Of a stretch of DNA of 64,000 nucleotides, positions 20,872 to 31,546 are shown in pieces. The translations under genes and the position numbers were made by a program. The notes under the pieces are model-generated. The model was given only the letters and a program-made list of their open reading frames with translations, was not told the DNA's origin and did no database searches. The DNA is from Chryseobacterium sp. 18061 (lineage in GTDB: Bacteria > Pseudomonadota > Gammaproteobacteria > Enterobacterales > Enterobacteriaceae). Position 1 is the first letter of the stretch. The number at the start of each line of letters is the position of its first letter. The stretch is taken from the NCBI GenBank assembly GCA_902706205.1, contig CACSKA010000005.1, positions 356,565 to 420,564 on the forward strand, in the 5' to 3' direction.

Positions 20872-21840
20872 TCAGGAATGCAGGGAGTTTATAATATTAC
20901 ACGTTCGGTCTATACCGTTGATCAGCATAGTGTGCGTCCGCACACCTTCGTTGGTCCGGCTAATACCCTGAAGTAAATCCCCGGTGGTAACGCCGGTCGC
21001 ACTGAACAAAATATCCTGGCTGCGCACCAGCTCGCCGAGTGTGTAGATATGGTTGACCGCCACACCCATCTCCGCGCAGCGGCGGCGCTCATCAACAGAA
21101 ATTCGGCGATGCTCGTCGCTTTCTCCTTTTGCCTCACAAAAATCGATAAGTTCGGCCTGCATATCGCCTGCCATCGCCGTCACCGCGCAGGCGGAGAGCA
21201 CGCCTTCCGGCGCACCACCCACGGTAAACATCACATCGAAAGCGTTAGCCGGCTGGCAGGTGAGCACGCTGGCAGCAACGTCACCGTCTGGCAAAGCAAA
21301 CACCTTTACGCCAAGGGCTGACGCTTCCTGAATGAATGCCAGAGAGCGCGGCTTATCCAGCGTGACCATTTTTAGTTCGCTCAGCGGTTTGCCTAACGCG
21401 CGTGCCACATTGCGCAAATTATCACTCAGCGAGTCCGCCAGATTGATAGCCCCGCGCGCTTTGCGGTTCACCACCAGCTTTTTCATGTACATATCCGGGG
21501 CATGCAGCAGACTGCCGTGAGGGGCAAACGCCATTACCGCCAGCGCGTTGCTTTGCCCCATGGCTACCATTCGGGTTCCTTCAATCGGATCCACGGCGAT
21601 ATCCACGCCCGGTCCGGTCCCACTGCCGACCTGCTCGCCGATATACAGCATCGGGGCATTGTCGATTTCACCCTCGCCAATCACAATGCGGCCTTGCATC
21701 GGGATGTCATTCAGTGCCTGACGCATGGCGACCACCGCCAGGTCATCTATCGCATTCTTATCGCCGCATCCGGTTTGCGGCCAGGCCGCCAGCGCGGCCC
21801 GTTCCGTGGTGCGAATCAGCGACCACGCTAATGAATTCAT
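20872..21840 (-). CDS. yggF: Class II fructose-1,6-bisphosphatase-like protein YggF
   Basis: GlpX-type phosphatase. 322 residues (321 in E. coli). Metal-binding motifs are intact: GEGEIDNAPMLYIGE at about 55-70, DIAVDPIEGT at about 79-88 and GGAPEGVLSA at about 186-195. E. coli YggF hydrolyses fructose-1,6-bisphosphate in vitro, but in this operon a related ketose bisphosphate could be the true substrate. The start codon overlaps the yggP stop (ATGA). Confidence 0.93.
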   Translation of the reverse strand: MNSLAWSLIRTTERAALAAWPQTGCGDKNAIDDLAVVAMRQALNDIPMQGRIVIGEGEIDNAPMLYIGEQVGSGTGPGVDIAVDPIEGTRMVAMGQSNALAVMAFAPHGSLLHAPDMYMKKLVVNRKARGAINLADSLSDNLRNVARALGKPLSELKMVTLDKPRSLAFIQEASALGVKVFALPDGDVAASVLTCQPANAFDVMFTVGGAPEGVLSACAVTAMAGDMQAELIDFCEAKGESDEHRRISVDERRRCAEMGVAVNHIYTLGELVRSQDILFSATGVTTGDLLQGISRTNEGVRTHTMLINGIDRTCNIINSLHS

Positions 21841-23114
21841 TGCGCGGCCTCCCCTGTATCGACCCCAAACTGCGCCAACAGATATTGCTCGGCCTGCTCG
21901 TTCCAGATGCCGTGCGTGGGTTCAACCAGCCGCGCCAGTTCCTGGAACAGCGGATCTGTTTTACCCTTCTCGGCAAAATCGGCAATCGCCGTCAGCGGCA
22001 TGCTGACGCTGTTATAGATAAGCTTTTTGCCACCGGGAATGTCGGGCAGATTGAGTACCGTGTCCGGTACCGCATCCAGCCCACCAATGTGAGTCACCAT
22101 AAAGGAAGGTTGCAATTGCCCGGCCGCACTCAGCGTGATGGCCTCTTTCATGTCGTCCGTTGATCCCCCCGACGTGCCGACGACGTGAGTCCGGTTGTAG
22201 TGCACGTTGTAAAAGTTAAACGGCACGCTGAAGTTTTTATCCGTCGGACCGGCGAAGAAGTTCAGACAACCATCTTCCGCCAGCAGCCCATCCGCCAGTT
22301 CCACCACCGCAGGGACGGCCGCGTAGACAAACACGTCGTCGAAACCAGCCCCGCCTGTCAGGGCGCGTAGTTCGTCCTGTGGATTTTCCATCTCGCGACT
22401 GTTGACGTAAATCAGCTCAATCCCTTTACTCGCCGCCAGCGTCACGGGCAGCAATTTCTCAGCCTGTGCCAGCCGCACGTCATCAATATCCACCACCACA
22501 ATGCGCGATGGTTTTATCTCACCATTAATCGCGTAATCAATCGCACCAATTCCCATTGGGCCAGCACAGGCCAGTAGCGCCAGATTCCCGCCCGCTTTAA
22601 TCCCCATCTGATGGTCATAAATATACGGTGTGGTGTGATAGTTCGCCTTATAAGCGCCGATGATGCAGCACATCGGTTCCGCAAGTGACGCTGCGGCAAA
22701 ATAAGAACCGTTATACGGCAATACACAGCCAAGATTAATTGCCTGCTCGGGAATAATCATATAGGTGGCATTGCCACCGAAATGTTCATAGCTGTAGCCA
22801 GCGGAATAACCGCTCGATAACCCCATCGCCGGTTGCAAAACAAAGCGCTCACCTTTTTTATATTTATCGCTGAGGTTTTTTCCAACCTCGACAATAACAC
22901 CGGCACATTCATGCCCGGTAATAACAGGATGTTGCTCTAAATCATCCGGCACACGTTTATGCTCGCTACCCAACAATGCCGCTTTCCAGGTAGATAAGCA
23001 GACGCTGTCGGAAATAACGCTGACCAGCAGTTCGTTATCATTAATTTCAGGTAATTCAAACTCACGGATGCGGACATCCCGCGGACCATATATAGCCGCT
23101 ACTTTGGTTTTCAT
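21837..23114 (-). CDS. yggP: Zinc-type polyol/alcohol dehydrogenase-like protein YggP
   Basis: Medium-chain dehydrogenase of 425 residues, probably oxidising a sugar alcohol phosphate delivered by the adjacent PTS. VITGHECAGVIVEVGKN holds the typical zinc-site glutamate and GHE motif; the nucleotide-binding part has LACAGPMGIGAIDYA and RIVVVDIDDVRL. It lies between cmtA (27 bp upstream) and yggF (4-bp overlap). Substrate unproven; a mannitol- or sorbitol-phosphate-type compound is an inference from the operon. Confidence 0.9.
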   Translation of the reverse strand: MKTKVAAIYGPRDVRIREFELPEINDNELLVSVISDSVCLSTWKAALLGSEHKRVPDDLEQHPVITGHECAGVIVEVGKNLSDKYKKGERFVLQPAMGLSSGYSAGYSYEHFGGNATYMIIPEQAINLGCVLPYNGSYFAAASLAEPMCCIIGAYKANYHTTPYIYDHQMGIKAGGNLALLACAGPMGIGAIDYAINGEIKPSRIVVVDIDDVRLAQAEKLLPVTLAASKGIELIYVNSREMENPQDELRALTGGAGFDDVFVYAAVPAVVELADGLLAEDGCLNFFAGPTDKNFSVPFNFYNVHYNRTHVVGTSGGSTDDMKEAITLSAAGQLQPSFMVTHIGGLDAVPDTVLNLPDIPGGKKLIYNSVSMPLTAIADFAEKGKTDPLFQELARLVEPTHGIWNEQAEQYLLAQFGVDTGEAAQ

Positions 23115-23141
23115 TATTGACCTCGATAAATAAATTAAGCG

Positions 23142-24518
23142 TTATGCGCTAAGCTGTTTAAATAAAGTGTCGAGTTGTGGATCGCCGATGTAGTTATTAA
23201 TTAACACTAGCGGCTTATGGCTAACGCGTTTTACGCGGCCTTCGAGGCTGGCGTGGGTCACAATTATATCAGCGTCGTCAGGGACGTTTTCGATAGCATA
23301 ATGTTTGACCTCGATACTCAGACCGTTCTTTTCAAGACGCTTGCGGAAAGTCGTCGCGCCCATCGCGCTGGAGCCCATTCCGGCATCACACACGAAGGCG
23401 ATGCGCTGCACACTGGTGTAGGAAAACGCGCCTTCCTGCTTCATCGCCTTGACGCTTTGGGCCGACTCAGTGAAGGTATCTTCCCCTTGTGCCTCGGTAC
23501 TTTTTTCCATTTTGAGGATAAGCGACGTCACCGCGAACGATACCACCGCCCCCACGGTCACGCCTGCCAGAGTGGCGACAAACGATCCCTTTGGCGTCAG
23601 CGCCAAATAGGCGAAGATGGAGCCTGGGCTTGGGCCCGCGACCAGTCCACCGCCGAGCAGATTGAAGGTATAAATGCCTGACATCCCGCCTGCAATCATC
23701 GCAAGCAGGGTCAACGGCTTCATCAGCACATACGGGAAATAGAGTTCATGGATCCCGCCGAGGAAGTGAATAATCATCGCCCCAGGCGCCGACTTTTTAC
23801 TCATGCCTTTGCCAAACACCGCAAAGCCCAACAGCAACCCCAAGCCCGGCCCTGGATTCGACGCGACCATAAAGAAGATGGACTTGCCGGTTTCAGACGC
23901 CTGCTGCATTCCCAGTGGGTAATAAACGCCCTGGTCGATGGCATTATTGAGGAACAGTATTTTCGCAGGTTCATTGATTATCGACAGCAGCGGCAAATAG
24001 CCGGTGTGCACCAGCGCTTCGATGCAGCCTTTGACGAAGGTGTTAGCGATAAGTACCGCTGGGCCAATGATCTCAAAACCCAGCAGGCACAACAGCATCC
24101 CGGCGATACCCAGTGAGAAGTTATTGATAACCATCTCAAAACCGGCGGGAATACGTTTCTCCAGCAGCCTATCGATATGCTTAATCACTAATCCGCCGAG
24201 CGGGCCCATGATCATCGCGCCGATAAACATCGGGATATCCGCCCCGACAATCACCCCGAGGGTACCAATCCCGCCCATTACCGCGCCACGCTTGCCGCCG
24301 ACCAGATGCCCCCCGGTCGAACCAATCATAACGGGAAGCAGATAAGTGATCATCGGCCCGACTATTTTGGCAAAATGCTCATTGGGCAACCAGCCAGTCG
24401 GGATAAATAAAGCAGTAATAAATCCCCAGGCAATAAATGCACCGATATTGGGGATGACCATGGCGGTCAAAAAGCCCCCAAAAGCCTGGACTTTTGCACG
24501 AGCAGACTTATTTTCCAT
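23142..24518 (-). CDS. cmtA: PTS mannitol-type EIICB component
   Basis: Membrane permease plus IIB domain of a mannitol-family phosphotransferase system. 458 residues (about 462 in E. coli). The IIC part (about 1-340) has multiple hydrophobic helices, beginning with GGFLTAMVIPNIGAFIAWG, and the GGIHELYFPYVL signature near 255. The C-terminal IIB domain (about 370-458) has the phosphorylated cysteine in FVCDAGMGSSAMG. No IIA domain is fused; cmtB supplies it, 27 bp upstream. Cryptic in K-12 as I recall. Confidence 0.94.
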   Translation of the reverse strand: MENKSARAKVQAFGGFLTAMVIPNIGAFIAWGFITALFIPTGWLPNEHFAKIVGPMITYLLPVMIGSTGGHLVGGKRGAVMGGIGTLGVIVGADIPMFIGAMIMGPLGGLVIKHIDRLLEKRIPAGFEMVINNFSLGIAGMLLCLLGFEIIGPAVLIANTFVKGCIEALVHTGYLPLLSIINEPAKILFLNNAIDQGVYYPLGMQQASETGKSIFFMVASNPGPGLGLLLGFAVFGKGMSKKSAPGAMIIHFLGGIHELYFPYVLMKPLTLLAMIAGGMSGIYTFNLLGGGLVAGPSPGSIFAYLALTPKGSFVATLAGVTVGAVVSFAVTSLILKMEKSTEAQGEDTFTESAQSVKAMKQEGAFSYTSVQRIAFVCDAGMGSSAMGATTFRKRLEKNGLSIEVKHYAIENVPDDADIIVTHASLEGRVKRVSHKPLVLINNYIGDPQLDTLFKQLSA

Positions 24519-24545
24519 AATGAAATCCTGAGAAGGAAATGGGTA

Positions 24546-24989
24546 TCAAGCGCGGGCGAGAATATCCGCGAGCTGTTGTTCAGACTTTGCCGACAATAAT
24601 TCAGAAAGGTTTTCCTCTTCACATAACAGCTCGCTTAATGCCTGAATGGCATCAATATGTGAAGTTGAATCTGCGGCGGATAAGCCGATTAATAATGAGA
24701 CCGGTTCACTGGCGTGACCAAACTCCACCGGAGTGTTGAGTAACGTGAGTGAAAGCCCCGTTTTTAACGCTCCACATTCTGGCCGGGCATGGGGCATTGC
24801 AACGCCCGGAGCCAGAATATAATACGGTCCATTATTAATGGTCGAATCTTTTATTGACTGAATGTATGTTTCATTAATGCAGCGGTGTTTTAATAATGAC
24901 TCCATCGAAAAATCGATAGCCTGCTGCCATGATCCTGCCGAAGGTCTAATTGAAATCGATGAAGCCGGAAAATAATCGATCAATCGCAT
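24546..24989 (-). CDS. cmtB: PTS mannitol-type EIIA component
   Basis: Soluble IIA that passes phosphate from HPr to the IIB domain of CmtA. 147 residues, a typical IIA-mannitol size; the phosphorylated histidine is H67 in APGVAMPHARPE. First gene of the six-gene operon ending with yggC. The 345-bp upstream gap has two candidate CRP sites and a repeated AATTACAAAT. Confidence 0.94.
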   Translation of the reverse strand: MRLIDYFPASSISIRPSAGSWQQAIDFSMESLLKHRCINETYIQSIKDSTINNGPYYILAPGVAMPHARPECGALKTGLSLTLLNTPVEFGHASEPVSLLIGLSAADSTSHIDAIQALSELLCEEENLSELLSAKSEQQLADILARA

Positions 24990-25277
24990 AGTGGATCCTC
25001 ATAATTTATTTTCGGGGTACGTCAGTGATTGTCATAACCGGTGTAAAAACAAAATACGCGCGACAGGAGATGAAAGCAATGCAGGGGATATTTGGCAACG
25101 TCTCGAAGTGAACTTATTACAGCCGAGAACAATCAATAAGTTATGACATAAATTACAAATAGCAAGTATATAAATGTGATTTGAATTACAAATATAGAAC
25201 AAACACAAAATACATATTTGCAATTCAGATCACATTATAAGGGTTGTCAGAGTAAAAATAATTATCCTCTAAATTTA
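24990..25277 (-). promoter_or_regulatory. cmtB operon control region with candidate CRP sites
   Basis: AT-rich gap between cmtB and the tktA terminator. Candidate CRP sites: 25172-25193 (AAATGTGATTTGAATTACAA...) and 25216-25237, whose right half AGATCACATT is perfect. The decamer AATTACAAAT occurs at 25151-25160 and 25184-25193 and may be an operator for the operon regulator. Catabolite control would suit a PTS operon. Binding is inferred from sequence only. Confidence 0.55.
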
Positions 25278-25303
25278 AAACGGGCCGCTTTCGCGACCCG
25301 TTT
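25278..25303 (-). terminator. Hairpin after tktA
   Basis: AAACGGG/CCCGTTT arms enclosing CCGCTTTCGCGA, 32 bp after the tktA stop. On the minus strand it runs into TTTAAATTTAGAGG. Plausible rho-independent terminator. Confidence 0.75.
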
Positions 25304-25334
25304 GATGTTCTCTGTTAATGATGACAGAGAAGAA

Positions 25335-27326
25335 TTACAGCAGTTCTTTCGCTTTCGCGACGACGTTCGCCACGGTAAAGCCGAACTCTTCAAACAGCAG
25401 TTCTGCCGGAGCAGATTCGCCGAAGGAAGTCATGCCGACGATAGCACCGTTCAGACCCACATATTTGAACCAGTAATCTGCGATACCGGCTTCGATCGCT
25501 ACGCGAGCAGAAACCGCTTTCGGCAGCACGGATTCACGGTATGCGGCATCCTGCTTGTCGAATGCATCGGTAGACGGCATGGAAACCACACGCGCTTTAA
25601 CGCCTTCAGCAGAGAGCTGATCCCACGCAGCAACAGCCAGTTCAACTTCAGAACCGGTTGCGATGAAGATAACCTGCGGTTGACCGTCGCAATCTTTCAG
25701 AACGTATGCACCACGTGCCACGTCTGCCAGCTGCTGAGCGGTGCGATCCTGTTGCGCCAGGTTCTGACGAGAAAGGATAAGCGCGGTTGGGCCATCGTGA
25801 CGCTCAACGGCGTATTTCCACGCAACGGCAGATTCAACCTGGTCACATGGGCGCCATGTGCTCATGTTCGGCGTCACACGCAGGGACGCCAGCTGTTCTA
25901 CAGGCTGGTGAGTCGGGCCATCTTCGCCCAGACCGATAGAGTCGTGGGTGTAGACCATCACCTGGCGCAGTTTCATCAGCGCAGCCATACGTACGGCATT
26001 ACGTGCATACTCAACAAACATCAGGAAGGTCGAGGTGTACGGCAGGAAACCACCGTGCAGAGAGATGCCGTTGGCAATCGCTGTCATACCGAATTCACGC
26101 ACGCCGTAATGGATGTAGTTACCGGCGGTGTCTTCATTGATGGCCTTCGAACCAGACCAGATAGTCAGGTTGGACGGCGCCAGGTCAGCAGAGCCACCGA
26201 GGAACTCTGGCAGCCACGGACCGAATGCTTCGATAGAGTTCTGAGACGCTTTACGGCTGGCGATTTTCGCTGGATTTGCCTGAAGATTCTCGATGAAAGC
26301 CTGTGCTTTTGCATCGAAATCAGCGGGCATTTCGTTCTTCATGCGACGCGTGAATTCTTTAGCTTCCTGTGGGAAAGCTTTTGCGTAAGCCGCGAACTTC
26401 TCGTTCCAGGTGGCTTCTTTAGCCTGACCTGCTTCTTTCGCATCCCACTGAGCATAGATTTCAGACGGGATGTCAAATGGCGCATATTTCCAGCCCAGCT
26501 GCTCACGCGTGGCGGCAACTTCAGCTTCACCCAACGGAGCACCGTGGGAATCGTGCGTACCGGCTTTGTTCGGAGAACCGAAACCGATGATGGTTTTGCA
26601 CATCAGCAGGGACGGTTTGTCCGTTACTTTGCGCGCTTCTTCTACTGCACGCTTGATAGCGTCTGCGTCGTGACCGTCAACGCCAGTAACAACGTGCCAG
26701 CCGTAGGCTTCGAAACGCTGTGCGGTGTTGTCAGTGAACCAGCCTTCAACGTGACCGTCGATGGAGATACCGTTGTCATCGTAGAATGCAACCAGTTTGC
26801 CCAGCTTCAGGGTACCCGCCAGGGAGCACACTTCGTGGGAGATACCTTCCATCATGCAGCCATCACCCATGAACGCATAGGTGAAGTGGTCGACGATGTC
26901 GTGACCTGGACGGTTGAACTGCGCGGCCATGGTTTTTTCTGCGATAGCCATACCGACTGCGTTGGCAATGCCCTGACCCAGCGGGCCAGTAGTGGTTTCT
27001 ACACCGGCGGTATAGCCCACTTCCGGGTGACCCGGGGTTTTGGAATGCAACTGGCGGAAGTTCTTAAGTTCAGACATCGGCAGGTCATAGCCAGTGAGGT
27101 GCAACAGGCTATAGATAAGCATGGAGCCGTGACCGTTAGACAGCACGAAGCGGTCACGATCGGCCCAGGATGGATTCTGCGGATTGTGGTTCAGGAAATC
27201 GCGCCACAGGACTTCGGCAATGTCAGCCATACCCATTGGGGCACCCGGGTGGCCGGATTTGGCTTTCTGTACTGCATCCATGCTCAGCGCACGAATAGCA
27301 TTAGCAAGCTCTTTACGTGAGGACAT
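25335..27326 (-). CDS. tktA: Transketolase A
   Basis: Thiamine diphosphate enzyme of the non-oxidative pentose phosphate pathway, moving two-carbon ketol units. 663 residues, as in E. coli. N-terminal PP domain with [17 protein letters not shown] (about 24-40) and the TPP/metal motif [12 protein letters not shown] (about 154-165); middle Pyr domain with [17 protein letters not shown]-terminal domain from about 540. Monocistronic, divergent from loiP with 285 bp between. Strong codon bias indicates high expression. Confidence 0.98.
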   Translation of the reverse strand: MSSRKELANAIRALSMDAVQKAKSGHPGAPMGMADIAEVLWRDFLNHNPQNPSWADRDRFVLSNGHGSMLIYSLLHLTGYDLPMSELKNFRQLHSKTPGHPEVGYTAGVETTTGPLGQGIANAVGMAIAEKTMAAQFNRPGHDIVDHFTYAFMGDGCMMEGISHEVCSLAGTLKLGKLVAFYDDNGISIDGHVEGWFTDNTAQRFEAYGWHVVTGVDGHDADAIKRAVEEARKVTDKPSLLMCKTIIGFGSPNKAGTHDSHGAPLGEAEVAATREQLGWKYAPFDIPSEIYAQWDAKEAGQAKEATWNEKFAAYAKAFPQEAKEFTRRMKNEMPADFDAKAQAFIENLQANPAKIASRKASQNSIEAFGPWLPEFLGGSADLAPSNLTIWSGSKAINEDTAGNYIHYGVREFGMTAIANGISLHGGFLPYTSTFLMFVEYARNAVRMAALMKLRQVMVYTHDSIGLGEDGPTHQPVEQLASLRVTPNMSTWRPCDQVESAVAWKYAVERHDGPTALILSRQNLAQQDRTAQQLADVARGAYVLKDCDGQPQVIFIATGSEVELAVAAWDQLSAEGVKARVVSMPSTDAFDKQDAAYRESVLPKAVSARVAIEAGIADYWFKYVGLNGAIVGMTSFGESAPAELLFEEFGFTVANVVAKAKELL

Positions 27327-27614
27327 TTTGACTCCAATCGGACTAATGAAGGCAATGCCAAAACGGCTTGACGACAGCGCGTTTTAGGCTACGCCGGAAA
27401 AAAGTGTGAACAATGTAACCCAAGCCGCAAGTCATGTACATGGAGCATCCGCGCGGTGCCTGGGAAATCTCTGGATTGTGTCTACAGGTTGCGCAATCTC
27501 CTCACTGCCTTGTCATTATTTTCTTTATACTTTGGCTAAATTCCGTTTCTTTGAATTACGGAATATTTCAGATAATGGCGATGACTGGCGACCCATAATT
27601 ACGGAAAATTAATG

Positions 27615-28373
27615 ATGAAACTGCACTCTGTGGTATTGGCCTTTGGGATAGCGAGCGTTCTGACCGGGTGTCAGAACATGGATTCAAACGGACTCATGAG
27701 TTCAGGCGCCGAAGCCTTCCAGGCTTACACGCTGAGCGACGAGCAGGTTAAAACGTTGAGCGACCAGGCATGTAAAGAGATGGACAGCAAAGCCACTCTT
27801 GCCCCTGCTGGGAGCGATTACGCCAAACGCCTGAACACCATCGCCACGGCGCTGGGCGACAACATCAATGGACAACCGGTGAACTACAAGGTTTACGTCA
27901 CTAAAGATGTGAACGCCTTCGCGATGGCCAACGGCTGTATTCGCGTCTACACCGGCCTGATGGACATCATGACGGATAACGAAGTTGAAGCGGTGATTGG
28001 CCACGAAATGGGTCATGTCGCACTCGGCCACGTGAAGAAAGGGATGCAAGTTGCGCTCAGCACCAACGCGTTGCGCGTGGCGGCAGCGTCTGCAGGCGGC
28101 ATGATTGGTAGTCTGTCGCAGTCACAGCTTGGTGATTTGGGTGAAAAACTGGTGAATGCGCAGTTCTCCCAGCGTCAGGAATCTGAAGCAGATGATTACT
28201 CTTACGACCTGCTGCGAAAACGCGGGATCAACCCGGTTGGACTGGCCACCAGCTTTGAAAAGCTGGCGAAACTGGAAGCGGGACGTCAAAGCTCGATGCT
28301 CGACGATCACCCGGCCTCCGAAGAGCGCGCGCAACATATTCGCGACCGCATAAAGGCGGATGGCATTAAGTAA
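27615..28373 (+). CDS. loiP: Outer-membrane metalloprotease LoiP (YggG)
   Basis: M48-family zinc metalloprotease lipoprotein linked to low-osmolarity growth, partnering BepA (YfgC) in E. coli. Start chosen at the second of two adjacent ATGs (MKLHSVVLAFGIASVLTGC), giving 252 residues, the E. coli length; ATG 27612 is the alternative. Lipobox LTGC puts the lipidated cysteine at 19, followed by Q-N (not D), so outer-membrane sorting is expected. Zinc motif VIGHEMGHVALGH at about 133-145 and the second glutamate in EADDYSYDLL. Followed by a palindromic repeat element. Confidence 0.95.
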   Translation: MKLHSVVLAFGIASVLTGCQNMDSNGLMSSGAEAFQAYTLSDEQVKTLSDQACKEMDSKATLAPAGSDYAKRLNTIATALGDNINGQPVNYKVYVTKDVNAFAMANGCIRVYTGLMDIMTDNEVEAVIGHEMGHVALGHVKKGMQVALSTNALRVAAASAGGMIGSLSQSQLGDLGEKLVNAQFSQRQESEADDYSYDLLRKRGINPVGLATSFEKLAKLEAGRQSSMLDDHPASEERAQHIRDRIKADGIK

Positions 28374-28388
28374 GGCACTCGCCTTTTG

Positions 28389-28476
28389 CCCCTCACCCCG
28401 GCCCTCTCCCCTAAGAGGAGAGGGAGAAAACCGATCGATCCCCTCGTCCCTTTGGGGAGAAGGTTAGGGTGAGGGG
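28389..28476. repeat. Palindromic intergenic element, single copy, after loiP
   Basis: 88-bp element bounded by inverted ends CCCCTCACCC (28389-28398) and GGGTGAGGGG (28467-28476). Inside are two hairpins: CCCTCTCCCCTAAGAGGAGAGGG and CCCCTCGTCCCTTTGGGG. It is related in ends and right hairpin to the large array at 48783-49376, but its spacer (AGAAAACCGATCGAT) is short. It occupies the convergent loiP/speB gap and could act as a transcript end for both. Confidence 0.85.
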
Positions 28477-28498
28477 GAAACGCTATATCAATGCCCGA

Positions 28499-29419
28499 TT
28501 ACTCGCCTTTCTTCGCTGCCTGGATGTACAGCATTTCAAGCGCCAGCGTCGCCGCGGCCAGTGCGGTGATCTCTGACTGATCGTAAGCCGGAGCCACTTC
28601 CACTACGTCCATACCAACGATGTTCAGATCTTTCAGACCGCGAACCAGTTTGATCGCGCGATCCGACGTCAGACCGCCGATTACCGGCGTACCGGTACCC
28701 GGCGCAAACGCCGGATCCAGACAGTCGATATCAAAGGTCAGATACACCGGCATATCACCGACGATCTTTTTCACCTGCTCAAGAATATCGTCCACACCGC
28801 GGTCGTTCACCTGTGCTGCATCCAGCACGGTAAAGCCGTTATCTTTGTCGAACTCGGTACGAATACCAATCTGCACCGAGTGATTTGGGTCGATCAAACC
28901 TTCTTTCGGCGCGGTGAAGAACATGGTGCCGTGGTCAAATTCGCAGCCGTTCGCGTAAGTATCGGTATGCGCATCGAAATGTACCAGCGCCATTTTACCG
29001 AAGTGTTTTGCGTGCGCGCGCAACAATGGCAGTGTCACGAAGTGGTCGCCGCCGAAGGACAGCATGCGTTTGCCATTTGCCAGCAGGCGTTCTGCGTGGG
29101 CCTGCAACTTCTCGCTCATTTCACGGGCATCGCCGAACGCGTAAACCAGGTCACCGCAGTCCACAACATTCAGACGTTCGCGCATGTCGAAGTTCCACGG
29201 GAAGCGGTTGTGCTCCCACGCCAGGTTGGTAGACACCTGACGGATAGCCGCTGGACCATGACGCCCGCCCGCACGCCCAGAAGTCGCCGCATCAAACGGC
29301 ACACCGGTGATAACCCAGTCGGCGTCGCTATCGTAAGGCTGGAAGTTCAGCGGCAAACGCAGAAAACCAAAGGCGTTAGATACCAGAGAGTTGTCGTACT
29401 GATGACCCAAAGTGCTCAT
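28499..29419 (-). CDS. speB: Agmatinase
   Basis: Manganese ureohydrolase converting agmatine to putrescine and urea. 306 residues, as in E. coli. Metal motifs: GGDHFVTLP (about 118-126), HFDAHTDT (about 149-156) and [15 protein letters not shown] (about 228-242). It follows speA on the same strand; 150 bp with a terminator-like hairpin separate them, so speB may be transcribed both by read-through and from its own promoter. Confidence 0.98.
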   Translation of the reverse strand: MSTLGHQYDNSLVSNAFGFLRLPLNFQPYDSDADWVITGVPFDAATSGRAGGRHGPAAIRQVSTNLAWEHNRFPWNFDMRERLNVVDCGDLVYAFGDAREMSEKLQAHAERLLANGKRMLSFGGDHFVTLPLLRAHAKHFGKMALVHFDAHTDTYANGCEFDHGTMFFTAPKEGLIDPNHSVQIGIRTEFDKDNGFTVLDAAQVNDRGVDDILEQVKKIVGDMPVYLTFDIDCLDPAFAPGTGTPVIGGLTSDRAIKLVRGLKDLNIVGMDVVEVAPAYDQSEITALAAATLALEMLYIQAAKKGE

Positions 29420-29462
29420 GGAAATGACCTCTTTAACCGTCGTGTATGAAAAAAAGATGAAA

Positions 29463-29508
29463 AAAAATCCCCTCCGCGTCGTTAGGCCCGACGAGGAAGG
29501 GAATTTTT
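29463..29508 (-). terminator. Terminator-like hairpin between speA and speB
   Basis: Imperfect long stem: AAAAATCCCCTCCGCGTCG against CGACGAGGAAGGGAATTTTT. On the minus strand it is followed by a T-rich tract (TTTTTTTCATCTTTTTTTCA), 60 bp after speA. Likely a partial terminator that tunes speB relative to speA. Confidence 0.75.
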
Positions 29509-29569
29509 CGTTTTACAGCTTGTTAGGGCAAATTATCGTCAAAATTTTGACCGGGTCAAGCACCCTGTT

Positions 29570-31546
29570 TTATTCGTCTTCCAGATAAGTATAGCCATAC
29601 AAACCAGCTTCAAACTCTTCGAGGAACTGCTGCTGCAGCGCATCGTCAAGATCGGTCTGTTTTACCTGGTCACGGAACTGCGTCAGCAGTTTTTTCGGGT
29701 CTAGCTGCACGTATTCCAGCATATCCGCCACGGTGTCGCCTTCATCGGAAAGCTCCACTTCCACGCTACCATCAGGGAAGACAAACACGTCCACCGCTTC
29801 GGTATCGCCGAAAAGGTTATGCATGTTGCCCAGAATTTCCTGATAGGCACCAACCATAAAGAAGCCCAGCATCGGCGGGTCCTCCGGATCGTATTCCGGC
29901 ATTGGCATGGTGGTGGCAATCCCGTCACCATCGATGTAATGATCGATAGCACCGTCAGAGTCACAGGTGATATCCAGCAGCACAGCACGACGTTCCGGCA
30001 CTTGATTCAGCCCTTCCAACGGCAAGACCGGGAACAGCTGATCGATACCCCATGCATCCGGCATAGACTGGAACAGCGAGAAGTTGACGTAAATCTTATC
30101 CGCCATACGTTCCTGCAGCTCATCAATGATCGGACGGTGCGCACGGTTGCTCGGGTCGAGCTGTTTCTGCACTTCGTGACACATGCTCAGATAAAGCTGC
30201 TCTGCCCAGGCGCGTTCCTGCAAATTAAAGGTGCCGGAAGAATAACCAATGTGAATATCATGCAGGTCCATCTGGCTGTCATGCAGCCATTCGCGCAGTG
30301 AACGACGTCCGCCCGGTTCACCCATTTCCTGCCAGGTTTCCCACATGCTTTGCAGCGCGCGCTGCGCATCTTCAGCCGGGGCAACTGGGGTGGTGTATTC
30401 GTTGCGCTCAACACCGATGATGTTCGACACCAGAACCGTGTGGTGCGCGGTCACGGCGCGGCCGGACTCGGTAATCACCGTTGGGTGTGGCAAACCGTTC
30501 TCTTCGCAGGCATCACCGATAGCCCAGATAATGTTGTTCGCGTACTCATTCAGGCCATAGTTGACCGAGCAGTCAGACTGCGAGCGGGTTCCTTCGTAGT
30601 CCACGCCCAAACCACCGCCGACATCGAAGCACTGAATGTTAACGCCGAGCTTATGCAGCTCAACGTAGAAACGGGAAGATTCACGTACGCCGGTGGCGAT
30701 ATCGCGAATGTTCGCCATCTGCGAACCGAGGTGGAAGTGCAGCAGTTGGAGACTATCCAGACGACCGCATTCGCGCAGAGTTTCTACCAGCTGCAACACT
30801 TGAGTTGCCGCCAGGCCGAATTTGGATTTTTCGCCACCGGAAGACTGCCATTTACCTGAACCCTGAGAAGCCAGACGTGCACGCACACCGAGGCGCGGGG
30901 TCACATTCAGACGCTCGGCTTCTTCCAGGACCAGCGCAATCTCAGACATCTTCTCGATAACCAGATAGACCTTGTGGCCCATCTTCTCGCCGATCAGCGC
31001 CAGACGAATATATTCGCGGTCTTTGTAGCCATTACAGACGATAACGCTGCGGGTCATACCTGCGTGTGCCAGAACCGCCATCAGTTCCGCTTTGGAACCG
31101 GCTTCCAGACCCAGAGGTTCGCCCGAATGGATAAGGGACTCAATCACACGGCGATGCTGGTTTACCTTGATCGGGTAAACGAGGAAGTAGTCGCCGTTAT
31201 AGCCATAAGATTCACGCGCACGCTTGAACGCAGCGTTAATCGAACGCAGGCGATGTTGCAGGATCTGCGGGAAACAGAATAATGCAGGCAGTCGCTGTCC
31301 TTGCGCTTCGCGAGCTTTAACAAGCTTAGCGAGGTCTACGCGTGCGTCTGGGACATCAGGATCGGGACAAACGCTGATATGGCCCAGTTCGTTCACGTCG
31401 TAGTAATTATTGCCCCACCAGGCAATGTTGTAAGTCCGCAGCATCTTGCTGGCTTCCTGAGAGCTCATTGCCACCTCCTGCATGGAACGTAGTACACCCT
31501 GCTCGCCGGCTGACGAAGGGGAAGAAAAAGACATGTCGTCAGACAT
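29570..31546 (-). CDS. speA: Biosynthetic arginine decarboxylase
   Basis: PLP enzyme decarboxylating arginine to agmatine, which SpeB then hydrolyses. The start [17 protein letters not shown] gives 658 residues, as in E. coli; four upstream codons are dropped. The PLP lysine is in [11 protein letters not shown] at about 125-135; the alanine-racemase-like barrel includes FHLGSQM and [13 protein letters not shown]; the C-terminal part has [13 protein letters not shown]. The small gene yqgB ends inside the first codons of speA, so translation of the two may be linked. Confidence 0.98.
   Translation of the reverse strand: MSDDMSFSSPSSAGEQGVLRSMQEVAMSSQEASKMLRTYNIAWWGNNYYDVNELGHISVCPDPDVPDARVDLAKLVKAREAQGQRLPALFCFPQILQHRLRSINAAFKRARESYGYNGDYFLVYPIKVNQHRRVIESLIHSGEPLGLEAGSKAELMAVLAHAGMTRSVIVCNGYKDREYIRLALIGEKMGHKVYLVIEKMSEIALVLEEAERLNVTPRLGVRARLASQGSGKWQSSGGEKSKFGLAATQVLQLVETLRECGRLDSLQLLHFHLGSQMANIRDIATGVRESSRFYVELHKLGVNIQCFDVGGGLGVDYEGTRSQSDCSVNYGLNEYANNIIWAIGDACEENGLPHPTVITESGRAVTAHHTVLVSNIIGVERNEYTTPVAPAEDAQRALQSMWETWQEMGEPGGRRSLREWLHDSQMDLHDIHIGYSSGTFNLQERAWAEQLYLSMCHEVQKQLDPSNRAHRPIIDELQERMADKIYVNFSLFQSMPDAWGIDQLFPVLPLEGLNQVPERRAVLLDITCDSDGAIDHYIDGDGIATTMPMPEYDPEDPPMLGFFMVGAYQEILGNMHNLFGDTEAVDVFVFPDGSVEVELSDEGDTVADMLEYVQLDPKKLLTQFRDQVKQTDLDDALQQQFLEEFEAGLYGYTYLEDE

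Noticed and set aside
25218..27320. 700-codon open frame antisense to tktA
   Set aside because: It mirrors the strong codon bias of tktA on the other strand, has no domain resemblance and spans the tktA terminator; tktA is unambiguous.
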